A stretch of DNA of 64,000 nt from JABDIP01 sp965227455 (GCA_965227455.1 OZ245752.1:3968001-4032000), one strand, 5' to 3'; shown: positions 27,671 through 36,611, numbered from the stretch's first letter. Notes: generated by a model not told the origin, from the sequence alone. Numbers and translations are program-made.

Positions 27671-28792
27671 TCAGCGCAAATCGGCTCCGACCGCCTCGCT
27701 GACGGATGTGAAACCATCGGCTTTGAGCAGCTCCACCAGGTCCCGCTTGATGGCGTCGATCAGGCCGGGCCCCTGATAGACCAGCGCCGTATAGAGCTGC
27801 ACCAGCGAGGCCCCGGCGCGGATCTTGGCATAAGCATCGGCGCCGCTGGCGACGCCGCCCACGCCGACGATCGGCAACCGGCCTTCGGTCCGCTGCGCCA
27901 TCTCGCGCAGAAGCGCCGTCGAGGGCGCCATCAGCGGCCGGCCGCTCAGCCCGCCGGCCTCCGCCGCAAGTGCCGGCGGCAGGCCCTCCGGCCTTGCGAT
28001 GGTCGTGTTGGAGATCACCAGCCCGTCGATCCCGCTCTCCAGGGCCACCTCGGCAATGTCCGACCGGTCCGTTTCCTCAAGGTCCGGGGCGATCTTCACC
28101 AGCACCGGCGTGTCGTGCCCGGTTTCGGACCGGGCCGCCAGGATCGCCGCCAGCAATCCGGTCAGCGCCTCACGGTCCTGCAGCGCCCGCAGCCCCGGGG
28201 TGTTGGGCGACGACACATTGACGACCAGGAAGTCGGCCAGCCCCGCAAAGCGCGATACCAGGGCCCGGTAATCCGCCACGGCATCGGTGCTTTCCTTGTT
28301 GCGGCCGAGATTGACCCCCACCGGCCCGCCGCCACGGGTCCGGGCGAGGTTAGCCGCCACCGCATCCATGCCCAGGCTGTTCAATCCCAGCCGGTTGATC
28401 AGCGCCTGCTGCCGCGGCAGGCGGAAGACCCGCGGCCGCGGGTTGCCCGGCTGCGGTAAGGGCGTGACACCGCCGACCTCGACGAAGCCGAGGCCCAGAC
28501 CCAGCAGCGGCGCGACCGCCTCGGCATCCTTGTCGAATCCCGCCGCGATGCCGATCGGATTGGCGAAATGCCGGCCCCAGACCTGGGTCTGCAGGCTCGG
28601 ATATCCCTTGATCCGCCGCCGCGGCGCGCCGCGCAACCTGAGGGCCCGCAGGGTCAGCCGGTGGGCGGCCTCCGGCGGCAGGGCATGCAGCAAGGGCCGA
28701 AAGATCGGGAACAATTCTGGCAGCAAGAGCGACGATGCCTCACACGGCTCGGACCGTTCCGCACCGGCCTCGGATTCGTTTCTTTCCGCCAA
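27671..28792 (-). CDS. pyrD: Dihydroorotate dehydrogenase (quinone), class 2
   Basis: A 373-residue FMN flavoenzyme of pyrimidine biosynthesis that oxidises dihydroorotate to orotate and passes electrons to ubiquinone. The N-terminal helices (FPIFRPLLHALPPEAAHRLT) match the membrane-association region of class 2 enzymes. Motifs include IGIAAGFDKDAEAV, NVSSPNTPGLRALQ with the catalytic serine, VLVKIAPDL and the C-terminal VGVGGVASGADAYAKI. No ATG precedes the helices; the furthest TTG (28792) is given, but an internal TTG near 28726 is possible. The gene stands alone. Confidence 0.92.
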   Translation of the reverse strand: MAERNESEAGAERSEPCEASSLLLPELFPIFRPLLHALPPEAAHRLTLRALRLRGAPRRRIKGYPSLQTQVWGRHFANPIGIAAGFDKDAEAVAPLLGLGLGFVEVGGVTPLPQPGNPRPRVFRLPRQQALINRLGLNSLGMDAVAANLARTRGGGPVGVNLGRNKESTDAVADYRALVSRFAGLADFLVVNVSSPNTPGLRALQDREALTGLLAAILAARSETGHDTPVLVKIAPDLEETDRSDIAEVALESGIDGLVISNTTIARPEGLPPALAAEAGGLSGRPLMAPSTALLREMAQRTEGRLPIVGVGGVASGADAYAKIRAGASLVQLYTALVYQGPGLIDAIKRDLVELLKADGFTSVSEAVGADLR

Positions 28793-29146
28793 GCGGGATG
28801 GCGCGGAACACAGTCTTACATAGCACCGGGTTGTGACAGTGGGTACAGGCGGCCTGTGATGTCGCTGTCATAGTGGGATTTCATCCTGGCCTCGGAAGTT
28901 CCTTTCCGAGTCTCGCATTTTGCAATTCTGTCTCAGGATGGAATCGCAAATTGCCAGCAAAACTGCAGAATATTGGCTAATTTTCATTAACCCTAATCAA
29001 ATGTTACGCAGTAACACCAATTTTATAACTCCTGATTTTCTAAAAATATTTCGGGATTTTGTTGGGAAATATACTCGTTTTAGTCGGACATTCGCTGTTT
29101 GGCATCGCTCTTGCGTCTGTAATGGCCTGATCAGGAGTTACGGATT
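28793..29146. other. 354-base AT-rich region upstream of the small XRE-S24-associated gene
   Basis: No protein gene is supported here. The region is AT-rich from 28920 to 29110 and contains the palindrome at 29002-29016 and TTAACC at 28988, resembling half of a CtrA site. It likely holds promoter elements for the downstream small gene and regulator. Confidence 0.45.
29002..29016. promoter_or_regulatory. Palindromic candidate operator
   Basis: TGTTAC-GCA-GTAACA is a perfect 15-base inverted repeat in the AT-rich region 131 bases upstream of the small gene. It could bind a dimeric regulator; the identity is unknown. Confidence 0.4.
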
Positions 29147-29368
29147 GTGAGCGACGAGAAGATGGATACCTCAACCCCCCATCGCCCCGGACCTGACGAA
29201 CCGATGGCACTCTCCCTGGAGGGCCGGTCGGCCCAGTCCGAGGCGGGGTCGGTTTCGGTACCGGTGAAGCCCACCGCAGCCATGCTGGCATCCGGCGCCC
29301 GCGCCGCCGGCGTGTCGGTCGAAGTCGCCTGGAAGATCTATCGCGCCATGGTCCTGCACGAAGACTGA
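29147..29368 (+). CDS. Small hypothetical protein upstream of XRE-S24 regulator
   Basis: The 73-residue protein starts with GTG (preceded by CAGGAG about 11 bases away). The first half is Pro/Ser/Gly-rich and acidic; the second half (VKPTAAMLASGARAAGVSVEVAWKIYRAMVLHED) looks helical. I do not recognise the family; it could be a partner of the downstream regulator, from which it is separated by about 105 bases. Support comes from coding bias and position. Confidence 0.5.
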   Translation: MSDEKMDTSTPHRPGPDEPMALSLEGRSAQSEAGSVSVPVKPTAAMLASGARAAGVSVEVAWKIYRAMVLHED

Positions 29369-29424
29369 CCATGGTTCTTGCGGCCGGCCGGATTCCTGGT
29401 CGCCGCCCTTTCCGCATACGATAC

Positions 29425-29437
29425 GAATACGTTCCTA
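29425..29437 (+). promoter_or_regulatory. Candidate repressor operator, copy 1
   Basis: GAATACGTTCCTA, whose first ten bases form the GAAnnnnTTC palindrome. A second copy, GAACATGTTCCTA, occurs 37 bp downstream. Two similarly oriented copies upstream of an XRE-S24 gene suggest autoregulation. Confidence 0.45.
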
Positions 29438-29461
29438 GCGACGACTCCAGCCTCACTATGT

Positions 29462-29474
29462 GAACATGTTCCTA
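29462..29474 (+). promoter_or_regulatory. Candidate repressor operator, copy 2
   Basis: GAACATGTTC is a perfect 10-base palindrome followed by CCTA, ending on the first base of the S24 gene's ATG. A bound repressor here would block transcription or translation initiation of its own gene. Confidence 0.45.
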
Positions 29475-30100
29475 TGTTGAGGCATAGCGACGTGTGGCAC
29501 GCCATCGATCTGCTGGCGAAGCGGTACGGTCTGTCCGCGTCCGGACTGGCGCGTCGGGCGGGGCTGGACCCGACCACGTTCAATCCCAGCAAGCGCACCA
29601 CGCCGCAGGGCAAGCTGCGCTGGCCGTCCACCGAGAGCCTGTCGAAGATCCTCAGCGCCACCGGCAGCAACATGGCGGAATTCGTCAGCCTGCTGGCCGA
29701 GCCGGGCGAGGCCGCGCCACGCATTCCCATACTCGGCTACGCCCAGGCCGGCGCCGAGGGCTATTTCGACGATGCCGGCTATCCGGCCGGCACCGGCTGG
29801 GACGAGGTGCTGTTCCCGGAGGTCGGCGACCCGCGCGCCTATGCGCTGGAGATCAGCGGCGACAGCATGGAACCGGTGTATCGCGACGGCGACCGGATCA
29901 TCGTCTCGCCCGCCGCCAGCATCCGCCGCGGCGACCGGGTGGTGGTGCGCACCACCGACGGCGAGGTGATGGCCAAGGAGCTGGCCCGGCTGAGCGCCAA
30001 CCGCATTGAGCTGCGCTCCTTCAATCCGGATCATCCGACCCGCACCTTGAAGAAGGGCGAGGTCACCTGGATGGCCCGCATCATCTGGGCCAGCCAGTAG
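29474..30100 (+). CDS. XRE-type HTH / S24 (LexA/CI-like) transcriptional regulator
   Basis: A 208-residue protein with an N-terminal helix-turn-helix (about 12-45, SASGLARRAGLDPTTF) and a C-terminal S24 peptidase-like domain with the catalytic serine in SGDSMEPVYRDGD (S131) and lysine in VMAKEL (K168). LexA/CI-like proteins autocleave at an Ala-Gly bond; a likely site is YAQAGAEG around residues 90-95. It may be a repressor of prophage or stress genes, but no phage genes are nearby. The start ATG at 29474 lies right after two palindromic sites. Regulates itself most likely. Confidence 0.85.
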   Translation: MLRHSDVWHAIDLLAKRYGLSASGLARRAGLDPTTFNPSKRTTPQGKLRWPSTESLSKILSATGSNMAEFVSLLAEPGEAAPRIPILGYAQAGAEGYFDDAGYPAGTGWDEVLFPEVGDPRAYALEISGDSMEPVYRDGDRIIVSPAASIRRGDRVVVRTTDGEVMAKELARLSANRIELRSFNPDHPTRTLKKGEVTWMARIIWASQ

Positions 30101-30157
30101 CGGAACCGACGGTGCGCGGTTATGGTGCGGACCGGACCCCGCATCCCGGAGCAAGGC

Positions 30158-30994
30158 ATGGCGCCGCAGACGTTCTTCAATGGTGAGTGGCTCGAGGGCA
30201 ATCCCGGCATTTTCGGGCCGATGACCCATGCCATATGGCTCGGCTCCTGCGTCTTCGACGGGGCCCGGGCCTTCGAAGGCGTGGCGCCCGATCTCGGCCT
30301 GCATTGCGCGCGGGTGGTCAATTCGGCCCATGTGATGGGGCTGAACCCGTCCCATGACGCCGACGCGATCGAGGAGCTGGCCCGCGACGGCATCGCCCGT
30401 TTTCCCGAAGGCACGGCGCTCTATATCCGGCCGATGTACTGGGCCGAGAGTGGCTTCGTCGCCCCCGACCCGGACACGACGCGGTTCTCGATCTCTGTCT
30501 ACGAGGCGGCCCTGCCCGATCCGACGGGCTCCTCGGCCATCATCTCGTCGCGCCGCCGGCCGACGCCGGAGACCGCGCCGACCGAGGCCAAGGCCGCCTG
30601 CCTCTATCCGCAATCCGGTCTCGCCCTGCGCGAGGCGATCGATCGCGGCTACCAGAACGCCGTGGTGCTGGACCAGATGGGCAATGTGGCCGAGTTCGCC
30701 ACCGCCAACCTGTTCTATGCCCGCGACGGGGTGGTCTTCACGCCGGCGCCCAATGGCTGCTTCCTGGACGGCATCACCCGCCGCCGCATCATCGGCCTGC
30801 TACGCGATGACGGCTATGAGGTGCGCGAGGAGCGGGTCACCGTCCCGGCCCTGATGGCGGCGGACGAGGTGTTCTCCAGCGGCAATCACGGCAAGGTGCT
30901 GCCCTTCACCCGAGTCGAGGACCGCGATTTGCAGCCGGGGCCGGTCTATTCCCGCGCCCGCGAGCTCTATTGGGACTACGCCCATTCGCGGTGA
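30158..30994 (+). CDS. Branched-chain amino acid aminotransferase family (fold-type IV PLP enzyme)
   Basis: A 278-residue enzyme with the fold-type IV signature. The N-terminus contains GSCVFDGARAFEGV; the PLP lysine is K145 in PTEAKAACLY; and NVAEFATANLFYARDG contacts the phosphate. It would exchange the amino group of a branched-chain or related amino acid with 2-oxoglutarate. It is shorter than classical IlvE (about 305 residues), and the substrate may differ from branched-chain amino acids. I chose ATG 30158, preceded by CCGGAGC. Confidence 0.85.
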   Translation: MAPQTFFNGEWLEGNPGIFGPMTHAIWLGSCVFDGARAFEGVAPDLGLHCARVVNSAHVMGLNPSHDADAIEELARDGIARFPEGTALYIRPMYWAESGFVAPDPDTTRFSISVYEAALPDPTGSSAIISSRRRPTPETAPTEAKAACLYPQSGLALREAIDRGYQNAVVLDQMGNVAEFATANLFYARDGVVFTPAPNGCFLDGITRRRIIGLLRDDGYEVREERVTVPALMAADEVFSSGNHGKVLPFTRVEDRDLQPGPVYSRARELYWDYAHSR

Positions 30995-31040
30995 AGGCGA
31001 GATGGCCGCTACTCACTGTCCGCGCCACCCAATACGATTT

Positions 31041-31129
31041 GTCATCCCCGCGAAGGCGGGGATCCAGCGATCCCGATTGCGCGGATGGATGTATCGTGCC
31101 GTCTGGATTCCCGCCTTCGCGGGAATGAC
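31041..31129. repeat. MITE-like element core only, copy A
   Basis: GTCATCCCCGCGAAGGCGGG (31041-31067 region) and its inverted counterpart (31103-31129) occur without the outer CACAGAG arms. It lies between the aminotransferase and GNAT genes. Confidence 0.75.
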
Positions 31130-31150
31130 AAGCCAGGGAGGACGCGGAGG

Positions 31151-31669
31151 GTGAGCGCAAAGCCGATCTCGCACTCCCTGCCGCAACCGGCCATCCGCCC
31201 TGCCCGCGACGAGGACGAAGGCGGGCTGATCGCCCTGATCGGCGGCTGCTTCGCGGAATATCCGGGCTGCGAGCTCGATGTCGATGGCGAGATCCCGGAG
31301 CTGCGGGCCATCGCCAGCTATGCGGACAAGCGCGGCGGCCGGTTCTGGGTCGCCGAGGCCGACGGCGCGGTCGTAGGCTGCATCGGCCTTGCCCCGGCGC
31401 CCGATCCCGGAGGCATTGAGCTGCTGAAGCTCTATGTCGACAGCGCCATGCGCGGGCGCGGTCTGGGCGGCCGATTGGTCGGCCTTGTCGAAGACGAAGC
31501 CGCGCGCCGCGGGGCGGCCTTCATCGAGCTGTGGACCGATACCCGCTTCGAGAATGCCCACCGGCTCTACGAACGCCTGGGCTACGTCCGCCTTCCCGAA
31601 ACACGGGAGCTGCACGACTTGTCCGATACGGTCGAATACCACTACCACAAGCCGATCGGCGGTCGATGA
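31151..31669 (+). CDS. GNAT family N-acetyltransferase
   Basis: About 172 residues with the acetyl-CoA binding loop RGRGLGGRLVGLVEDEAAR (motif A) and RFENAHRLYERLGYVRL (motif B). The substrate cannot be told. I give a GTG start at 31151, just inside the region flanking the palindromic core; GGAGG directly abuts it with no spacer, so initiation efficiency is uncertain. Its stop overlaps the FkbM-type gene start by ATGA. It is the first gene of a short coupled cluster. Confidence 0.8.
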   Translation: MSAKPISHSLPQPAIRPARDEDEGGLIALIGGCFAEYPGCELDVDGEIPELRAIASYADKRGGRFWVAEADGAVVGCIGLAPAPDPGGIELLKLYVDSAMRGRGLGGRLVGLVEDEAARRGAAFIELWTDTRFENAHRLYERLGYVRLPETRELHDLSDTVEYHYHKPIGGR

Positions 31670-32343
31670 GCACCATGGCTCCCCCGTCGAAGGACAGCCG
31701 GAACCTGGCGACGCTCCTGACCCATCACGGCATCGACCTGGTGCTGGATGTCGGCGCCAATACCGGGCAATACGGCCAGCGCCTGCGCCGCGCCGGCTAT
31801 GCCGGCCGCATCGTGTCCTTCGAGCCGCAGACCGCGGCCTATGACGCCCTGACCACGGCGGCCGCCGGCGATGCCGCATGGACCGTCGCGCCGCGCATGG
31901 CCCTCGGCGACAGCGCCGAGCCGCTTGCCCTCAACCTGTCGCCCACCTCCGATATGAGCTCGGCCCTGGCCATGACCGACGAGATGACGGACCTGCTGGA
32001 CAGCGCCGCCTTCACCGGCGCCGAGACCGTGCCGCAGGCCCGGCTGGACGCGGTGTTCGACGATTTCGCCCGAGCCGCCGATACGGTGCTGCTGAAATCC
32101 GACACCCAGGGTTACGACCGCGCGGTACTGGACGGCGCCGCCGGCATCCTGGACCGCATTCGCGCCATCCAGCTCGAGCTGTCCATCGTCCCCGTCTATG
32201 TCGGCGAGCCGTCCTGGCGCGAGATGATCGATCATCTCGACGGGCTCGGCTTCGCCCCGTCGCTGTTCATTCCCGGATACTTCAATCGCCGCACCGCCCG
32301 CCTGATCGCCATGGACGGAGTGTTCGTGCGCAAGCCCGGATGA
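31666..32343 (+). CDS. FkbM family methyltransferase
   Basis: A 225-residue SAM-dependent methyltransferase with the motif I VLDVGANTGQYGQRLRRAG and, downstream, SFEPQTAAYDAL and LLKSDTQGYDRAVLDGA typical of the FkbM family, which O-methylates sugars or polyketides. ATG overlaps the stop of the GNAT gene (ATGA), and the stop overlaps the next gene's start, so the three are translationally coupled. The acceptor is unknown; the neighbours suggest a surface glycan or peptidoglycan-related substrate. Confidence 0.85.
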   Translation: MSTMAPPSKDSRNLATLLTHHGIDLVLDVGANTGQYGQRLRRAGYAGRIVSFEPQTAAYDALTTAAAGDAAWTVAPRMALGDSAEPLALNLSPTSDMSSALAMTDEMTDLLDSAAFTGAETVPQARLDAVFDDFARAADTVLLKSDTQGYDRAVLDGAAGILDRIRAIQLELSIVPVYVGEPSWREMIDHLDGLGFAPSLFIPGYFNRRTARLIAMDGVFVRKPG

Positions 32344-33875
32344 CCGCGCCCGGCGGCAATCGGCTGGGCCGGTGGGCCGCGGCCATGGTGATCGCGCTCA
32401 TCCTGCTGCCTATATTCGGCCTGGCGGCGCTGATGATGCTGGACCGGCCGGTGGAGGACCCGCCCCCCGAGCCGTCCACGGCCGCGCCGCCATCCGCCGC
32501 CAACCGCTTCGTCGACCGCTGGACCGGCGATTTCGAGGGCATGGTTGCTCGCCGCCGCATCCGTGCCCTGGTGCCCTACAGCCGGACCTTCTATTTCCTC
32601 GACGGCGGCACCCAGCGGGGCCTGACCTACGAGTTGCTGAAGGCCTTCGAGGAGCGGCTCAACGACGATCTCGGCCTCGGCGCGGTGGATGTCGAAGTGG
32701 TGGTGATCCCGGTCAGCCGCGACCGGCTGATCCCGGGGCTGCTGGAGGGGCTGGGCGACATCGCTGCCGGCAACCTGACCATCACGCCGGAGCGCGAGGC
32801 GCTGGTCGATTTCTCCCGTCCGATCCTGACCGATGTCAGCGAGATCCTGGTGACCGGCCCCGCGGCGCCCGAGATCGCGGATTTGGACGATCTGTCCGGC
32901 GCCACGGTGCATGTCCGCCAATCCTCCAGCTATTACACCAGCCTGCTCCGGCTGAGCGCCGCCTTCGACTCCGCCGGCAGCGCGGCCATCGACCTGGTGC
33001 CCGCCGACGAGCATCTGGAGGACGAGGATCTGCTGGAGCTGGTCGATGCCGGCCTGCTGCCGATGATCGTCATGGACAATCACAAGGCGGAGTTCTGGGC
33101 CCAGTTCTTCCCCGATATCGGCCTGCATCCGGAGATCGCGGTGAATACGGGCGGCGAGATCGCCTGGGCCTTCCGGGAAGACAGCCCGGGACTGGAAGCG
33201 GCCATCAACGCCTTCATCGCCGATAGCGGCAAGGGCAGCCTGCTGGGCAACATCCTCTATGAGCGCTATCTCGGCGACCGGCGCCTGGTCGAGGACGCCA
33301 TCGGCCTGGGCGACCTGGCGGCCGAGAACGAAACCATCGACGCCATCTTCCGCCACGCCGACACCTATGGCATCGACTGGCCCATGGTGGCCGCCGTGGG
33401 CTATCAGGAATCGCGGCTGGACCAGAGCCAGCGCAGCTCCGCCGGCGCCGTCGGGGTCATGCAGGTGCTGCCCAGCACCGCCGGCGACCCAAACGTCGCT
33501 GTGCCCGACATCGACTCCCTGGACGGCAATGTCCATGCCGGGGTGAAGTATCTGCGCTTCCTGCACGACCGCTATTTCGCGGTGGAGGACATGTCCGAAC
33601 TGGACCGCTGGCTGTTCACATTCGCCGCCTACAATGCCGGCCCCGCCAGGGTTTCAGGGCTGCGCCGATCGGCCGCCGAGCGCGACCTCGATCCGGACCG
33701 CTGGTTCCGCAACGTGGAGCTTGTGGCCGCCGACCGCATCGGCCGCGAGACCGTCGAGTACGTCCGCAACGTCTACCGGTTCTACATCGCCTACGGGCTG
33801 ATCGAAGAGCGGCTGGCGCTGAAGGACAGCGCGTTGGAGAACCTGCGCCGCAGCCCAGCCGGCCCGGATCGGTGA
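32340..33875 (+). CDS. MltF-like membrane-bound lytic transglycosylase
   Basis: A 511-residue envelope enzyme with one N-terminal transmembrane helix (12-34), a substrate-binding-protein-like domain (about 70-300, SBP_bac_3 type) and a C-terminal SLT domain with catalytic E357 in AVGYQESRLDQSQRSSAGAVGVMQVLP. It would cleave peptidoglycan glycan strands, forming 1,6-anhydroMurNAc ends, and its SBP-like domain senses peptide or muropeptide. ATGA overlap with the FkbM gene indicates coupling. Family length (about 480-520) matches MltF. Confidence 0.9.
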   Translation: MTAPGGNRLGRWAAAMVIALILLPIFGLAALMMLDRPVEDPPPEPSTAAPPSAANRFVDRWTGDFEGMVARRRIRALVPYSRTFYFLDGGTQRGLTYELLKAFEERLNDDLGLGAVDVEVVVIPVSRDRLIPGLLEGLGDIAAGNLTITPEREALVDFSRPILTDVSEILVTGPAAPEIADLDDLSGATVHVRQSSSYYTSLLRLSAAFDSAGSAAIDLVPADEHLEDEDLLELVDAGLLPMIVMDNHKAEFWAQFFPDIGLHPEIAVNTGGEIAWAFREDSPGLEAAINAFIADSGKGSLLGNILYERYLGDRRLVEDAIGLGDLAAENETIDAIFRHADTYGIDWPMVAAVGYQESRLDQSQRSSAGAVGVMQVLPSTAGDPNVAVPDIDSLDGNVHAGVKYLRFLHDRYFAVEDMSELDRWLFTFAAYNAGPARVSGLRRSAAERDLDPDRWFRNVELVAADRIGRETVEYVRNVYRFYIAYGLIEERLALKDSALENLRRSPAGPDR

Positions 33876-34036
33876 CAAACCACAAGGCCAGCTTCGCGCT
33901 CAAGACCCGCTGCCGCGGCCGTCCTGAGGCGGAGCGCCCGGACAGGTAGCAAGCGCCGGCAGCATCTCGCGAACCGCGTTAGGCATTTCTCAATCCCGAC
34001 ACGCCAGTTTGCCGGTCCATTGGCGGGAGCGGGCCG

Positions 34037-34966
34037 TTGATCGATTTTCGGAACATCATCTTCAATTACGGCGAAAAGCGCGTGCTGGACCGCATCAGTG
34101 GCGCCATCGACCGCGGCAGCGTGACGGCGCTCGTCGGCCCCAATGGCGCCGGCAAGACCACCTTGATCCGCTGCATGATCGGACTCTATGAGCCTCTGGA
34201 CGGGACCGTGCTGTTCGATGGGCAGGACGTGCACCGCAATTCCCATGCTGCTCATCGGCGGATGGGCTATCTGACCGATTTCTTCGGTGTCTATGAGCAG
34301 TTGACGGCGGAGCGTTGCCTGATCTTCGCGGCCCGCGCCCACGACATCCCGGAGACGGAGGTTGCCGCTCGGGTCGCGGATGTCGCAGCGCAGCTGAGCC
34401 TCACGGATCATTTGGCAACATTGGCCGGTGAGTTGTCGCGCGGCCTCCGTCAGCGGCTGGCGATCGGCCAGACCATCATTCACAAGCCCGACTTCGTGGT
34501 CATGGACGAGCCGGCCTCCGGGCTCGACCCCGAAGCCCGCAAGGAATTGTCCCGGCTGTTGCGGATCCTGAATGCCGACGGGCTGACGATCCTGGTGTCC
34601 TCGCACATCCTCGCCGAGCTTGAGGATTATTGCAGCGACATGCTGGTCATGCGGGACGGCCGCATCATCGAGACGGCATCCCTGAGCGACCGCGGCGGCA
34701 GCGACCGAATCCGGTTCCGGCTGCAGCTCGCATCTCCCGACGCCGAGATCGCGGCCAAGCTCGGCACAATCGACGGCGTCAGCGGCGTCGAGATCGATGA
34801 CTTGTCCGCGACCTTCCTCTTCGCCGGCGATGCCCTGGCCCAGCAACAGCTGCTTCGGCATCTGATCGAGACCGGAGCACCGATCCGCAGTTTCGCCGAA
34901 TCCGACAGCAGGTTGCAGGACGCCTATTTCAGCGCATTGTCAGACGATCGGATGACCGGAACATGA
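34037..34966 (+). CDS. ABC transporter ATP-binding protein
   Basis: The 309-residue ATPase has Walker A GPNGAGKTT, signature LSRGLRQRL, Walker B FVVMDEPASGLD and H-loop SSHILAELE, in an ABC-2/NatA-like arrangement with a C-terminal extension (about 225-309). It starts at TTG (34037), with GGGAG 13 bases upstream. It overlaps the permease gene by ATGA. Codon use is slightly less GC-biased than flanking genes, suggesting that this pair may be an acquired module. The substrate is unknown. Confidence 0.88.
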   Translation: MIDFRNIIFNYGEKRVLDRISGAIDRGSVTALVGPNGAGKTTLIRCMIGLYEPLDGTVLFDGQDVHRNSHAAHRRMGYLTDFFGVYEQLTAERCLIFAARAHDIPETEVAARVADVAAQLSLTDHLATLAGELSRGLRQRLAIGQTIIHKPDFVVMDEPASGLDPEARKELSRLLRILNADGLTILVSSHILAELEDYCSDMLVMRDGRIIETASLSDRGGSDRIRFRLQLASPDAEIAAKLGTIDGVSGVEIDDLSATFLFAGDALAQQQLLRHLIETGAPIRSFAESDSRLQDAYFSALSDDRMTGT

Positions 34967-36348
34967 CCCGAAATCCCGAATTCATCCGCAACCTTTGGCT
35001 TGTCTACAGCCCGGGCGGGCTGGCCATTCGCGCTCTGGTGGTCATCGCCGTCTATGTGGGGATCTCCTTCTTCATTTCGGTCATTCCCGACGGCCGAGCG
35101 GATTTCAGCCTCTACGCCCACCCGATCTGGATCGAGTTGTGCGGTATCGCCTTTGCGTTCTTCGTGATCCTGATGGGACGGAAACCGGGCCATTCCATCA
35201 CTGAGGAACTGGCCGGTCATACCTGGGACGCGCAAAGAATGTCGTCCATCACGCCCTGGTCGATGACCTGGGGCAAGATGTTAGGCATCAGCATCAATGT
35301 GTGGTTCAGCGCCCTGGTCTGTATTCTCTGCTTCAGCTACATCGCCAGATCCCAGGGCTATCAGGATGACCTTCTCGCGCGGCATATCGCCATCTGGATC
35401 CTGGCCGCCTTCATCGCGCAGACGAGTTCCCTGATCGGCTCCCTGCTCGACCTGATCGCCGCCCCTCCCTCGGAGGAAGGCGAAAGCGGCACGATTGGCG
35501 CTCTGTTCGTCACCATGCCCGGCATCTTCGCAATACCGCTGATCTGGATAAATCTCCCGGTCGACACGACCCTGAACTGGTTCGGCAACCGGTTCCTTGC
35601 GGTGGATGTCCTCATATTCTTTGCCGCCGGCTGTGCCGCTTGGTCGCTTCTTGGCGCCCATCTCCTGATGCGGCGGGAGTTCAGGTACACGAACTCTCCC
35701 CTTGCCTGGCTGGGCTTCGTCGCATTCGTGATCCTGTTCGCCGTCGGGCTCGTGACCGGACCGAGGCTGACGGAATCGACCGTCGAGACACTGGCCTTGG
35801 GACTTGGCAATGTGCTGCCCTTCCTAGCCGCGTCGGCATTGGTCTACGTGGCCGCGGTCACGAACCCGGCGGATTGGCGCCTGGCCCGACACCTCGGGCG
35901 CAGTTTCGCCGGTAGGGACTGGTGGACACTCGTGCAACTGATGCCGCGATCGGTTCCAACGCTGATCGTCCTTGCGATCGTGATGTTTTGGGTTCTCGCA
36001 TCCGAGCCGCAATTGGTCGTGCTGGCGAAGGCGAACTGGCATGGCCTTGCGCACGACGTGGTGCCCGCAGGATTTTTCCTCGTGGCGCGCGATGCAGGCA
36101 TCTTCCTTTACCTCGGATTCAGCTTCACAGGTGACCCAACCAAGATGCTCGGATTGATTATGGTCGGACTGCTGAGCGTCATCCTACCGGTCCTGGCCGG
36201 CTTGTTCGCGGCCCCCCTGCTTCCGTTCATCTGGCCGGTGCCGGGCGACAGCGCAATTGTCTCGTTCCTGTCGTTGCTCATCCAGGCCGGTGCCGTCTGG
36301 GCTCTGCTCGGACATCGGATGCTCAGCATCCACCGGCAGGTGCTGTAG
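34963..36348 (+). CDS. ABC-2-type-like permease, partner of the upstream ATPase
   Basis: A 461-residue membrane protein with about twelve hydrophobic helices, for example IRALVVIAVYVGISFFISVI and VDVLIFFAAGCAAWSLLGA. It lacks a motif I recognise, so its family is assigned by overlap with the ATPase gene and by topology. The two gene products probably form an exporter. The transported substrate is unknown. The gene ends 38 bases before a duplicated fragment of lysS. Confidence 0.8.
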   Translation: MTRNPEFIRNLWLVYSPGGLAIRALVVIAVYVGISFFISVIPDGRADFSLYAHPIWIELCGIAFAFFVILMGRKPGHSITEELAGHTWDAQRMSSITPWSMTWGKMLGISINVWFSALVCILCFSYIARSQGYQDDLLARHIAIWILAAFIAQTSSLIGSLLDLIAAPPSEEGESGTIGALFVTMPGIFAIPLIWINLPVDTTLNWFGNRFLAVDVLIFFAAGCAAWSLLGAHLLMRREFRYTNSPLAWLGFVAFVILFAVGLVTGPRLTESTVETLALGLGNVLPFLAASALVYVAAVTNPADWRLARHLGRSFAGRDWWTLVQLMPRSVPTLIVLAIVMFWVLASEPQLVVLAKANWHGLAHDVVPAGFFLVARDAGIFLYLGFSFTGDPTKMLGLIMVGLLSVILPVLAGLFAAPLLPFIWPVPGDSAIVSFLSLLIQAGAVWALLGHRMLSIHRQVL

Positions 36349-36386
36349 GACCGTCCGACCGGACCGCACTAACTACCAGTGTGTTG

Positions 36387-36450
36387 GCTACCCTTTCCGC
36401 CGCAGCGTCGGAAACGCAATGACGTCACGGATCGAGGGGGAGCCGTCCAG
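36387..36450. repeat. Duplicated 3' end of lysS (direct repeat copy 2)
   Basis: The stretch beginning TACCCTTTCCGCCGCAGCG copies the true lysS 3' end (37587-37647) over about 56 bases with three mismatches (C/T, C/G, G/A). Homology stops at both ends. The two copies are direct repeats flanking the secreted-protein gene, like an insertion footprint. Confidence 0.85.
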
Positions 36451-36611
36451 CGCCAGGAACCGACCGACGTGCCTGGGGTCGGGACGCTGGCGGTGATCGG
36501 CGACCCGGGCGGGGCAAGTTTGGTGCTGATCACGCCAGCACCGCGGCCGGCATGAGCTGCCGCCAGACGGCACGCCATGGCCGCGTCGCACATGCAATCA
36601 GGAGGTGCGCT

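Noticed and set aside
25188..27776. A long plus-strand open frame opposite the HAD and EAL genes
   Set aside because: Its composition is a shadow of the opposite strand and it passes through a MITE-like element; no domain or start signal supports it.
28988..29002. TTAACC as a CtrA binding site
   Set aside because: Only a half-site is visible without a clear TTAA partner at seven bases, so I record it only as a remark.
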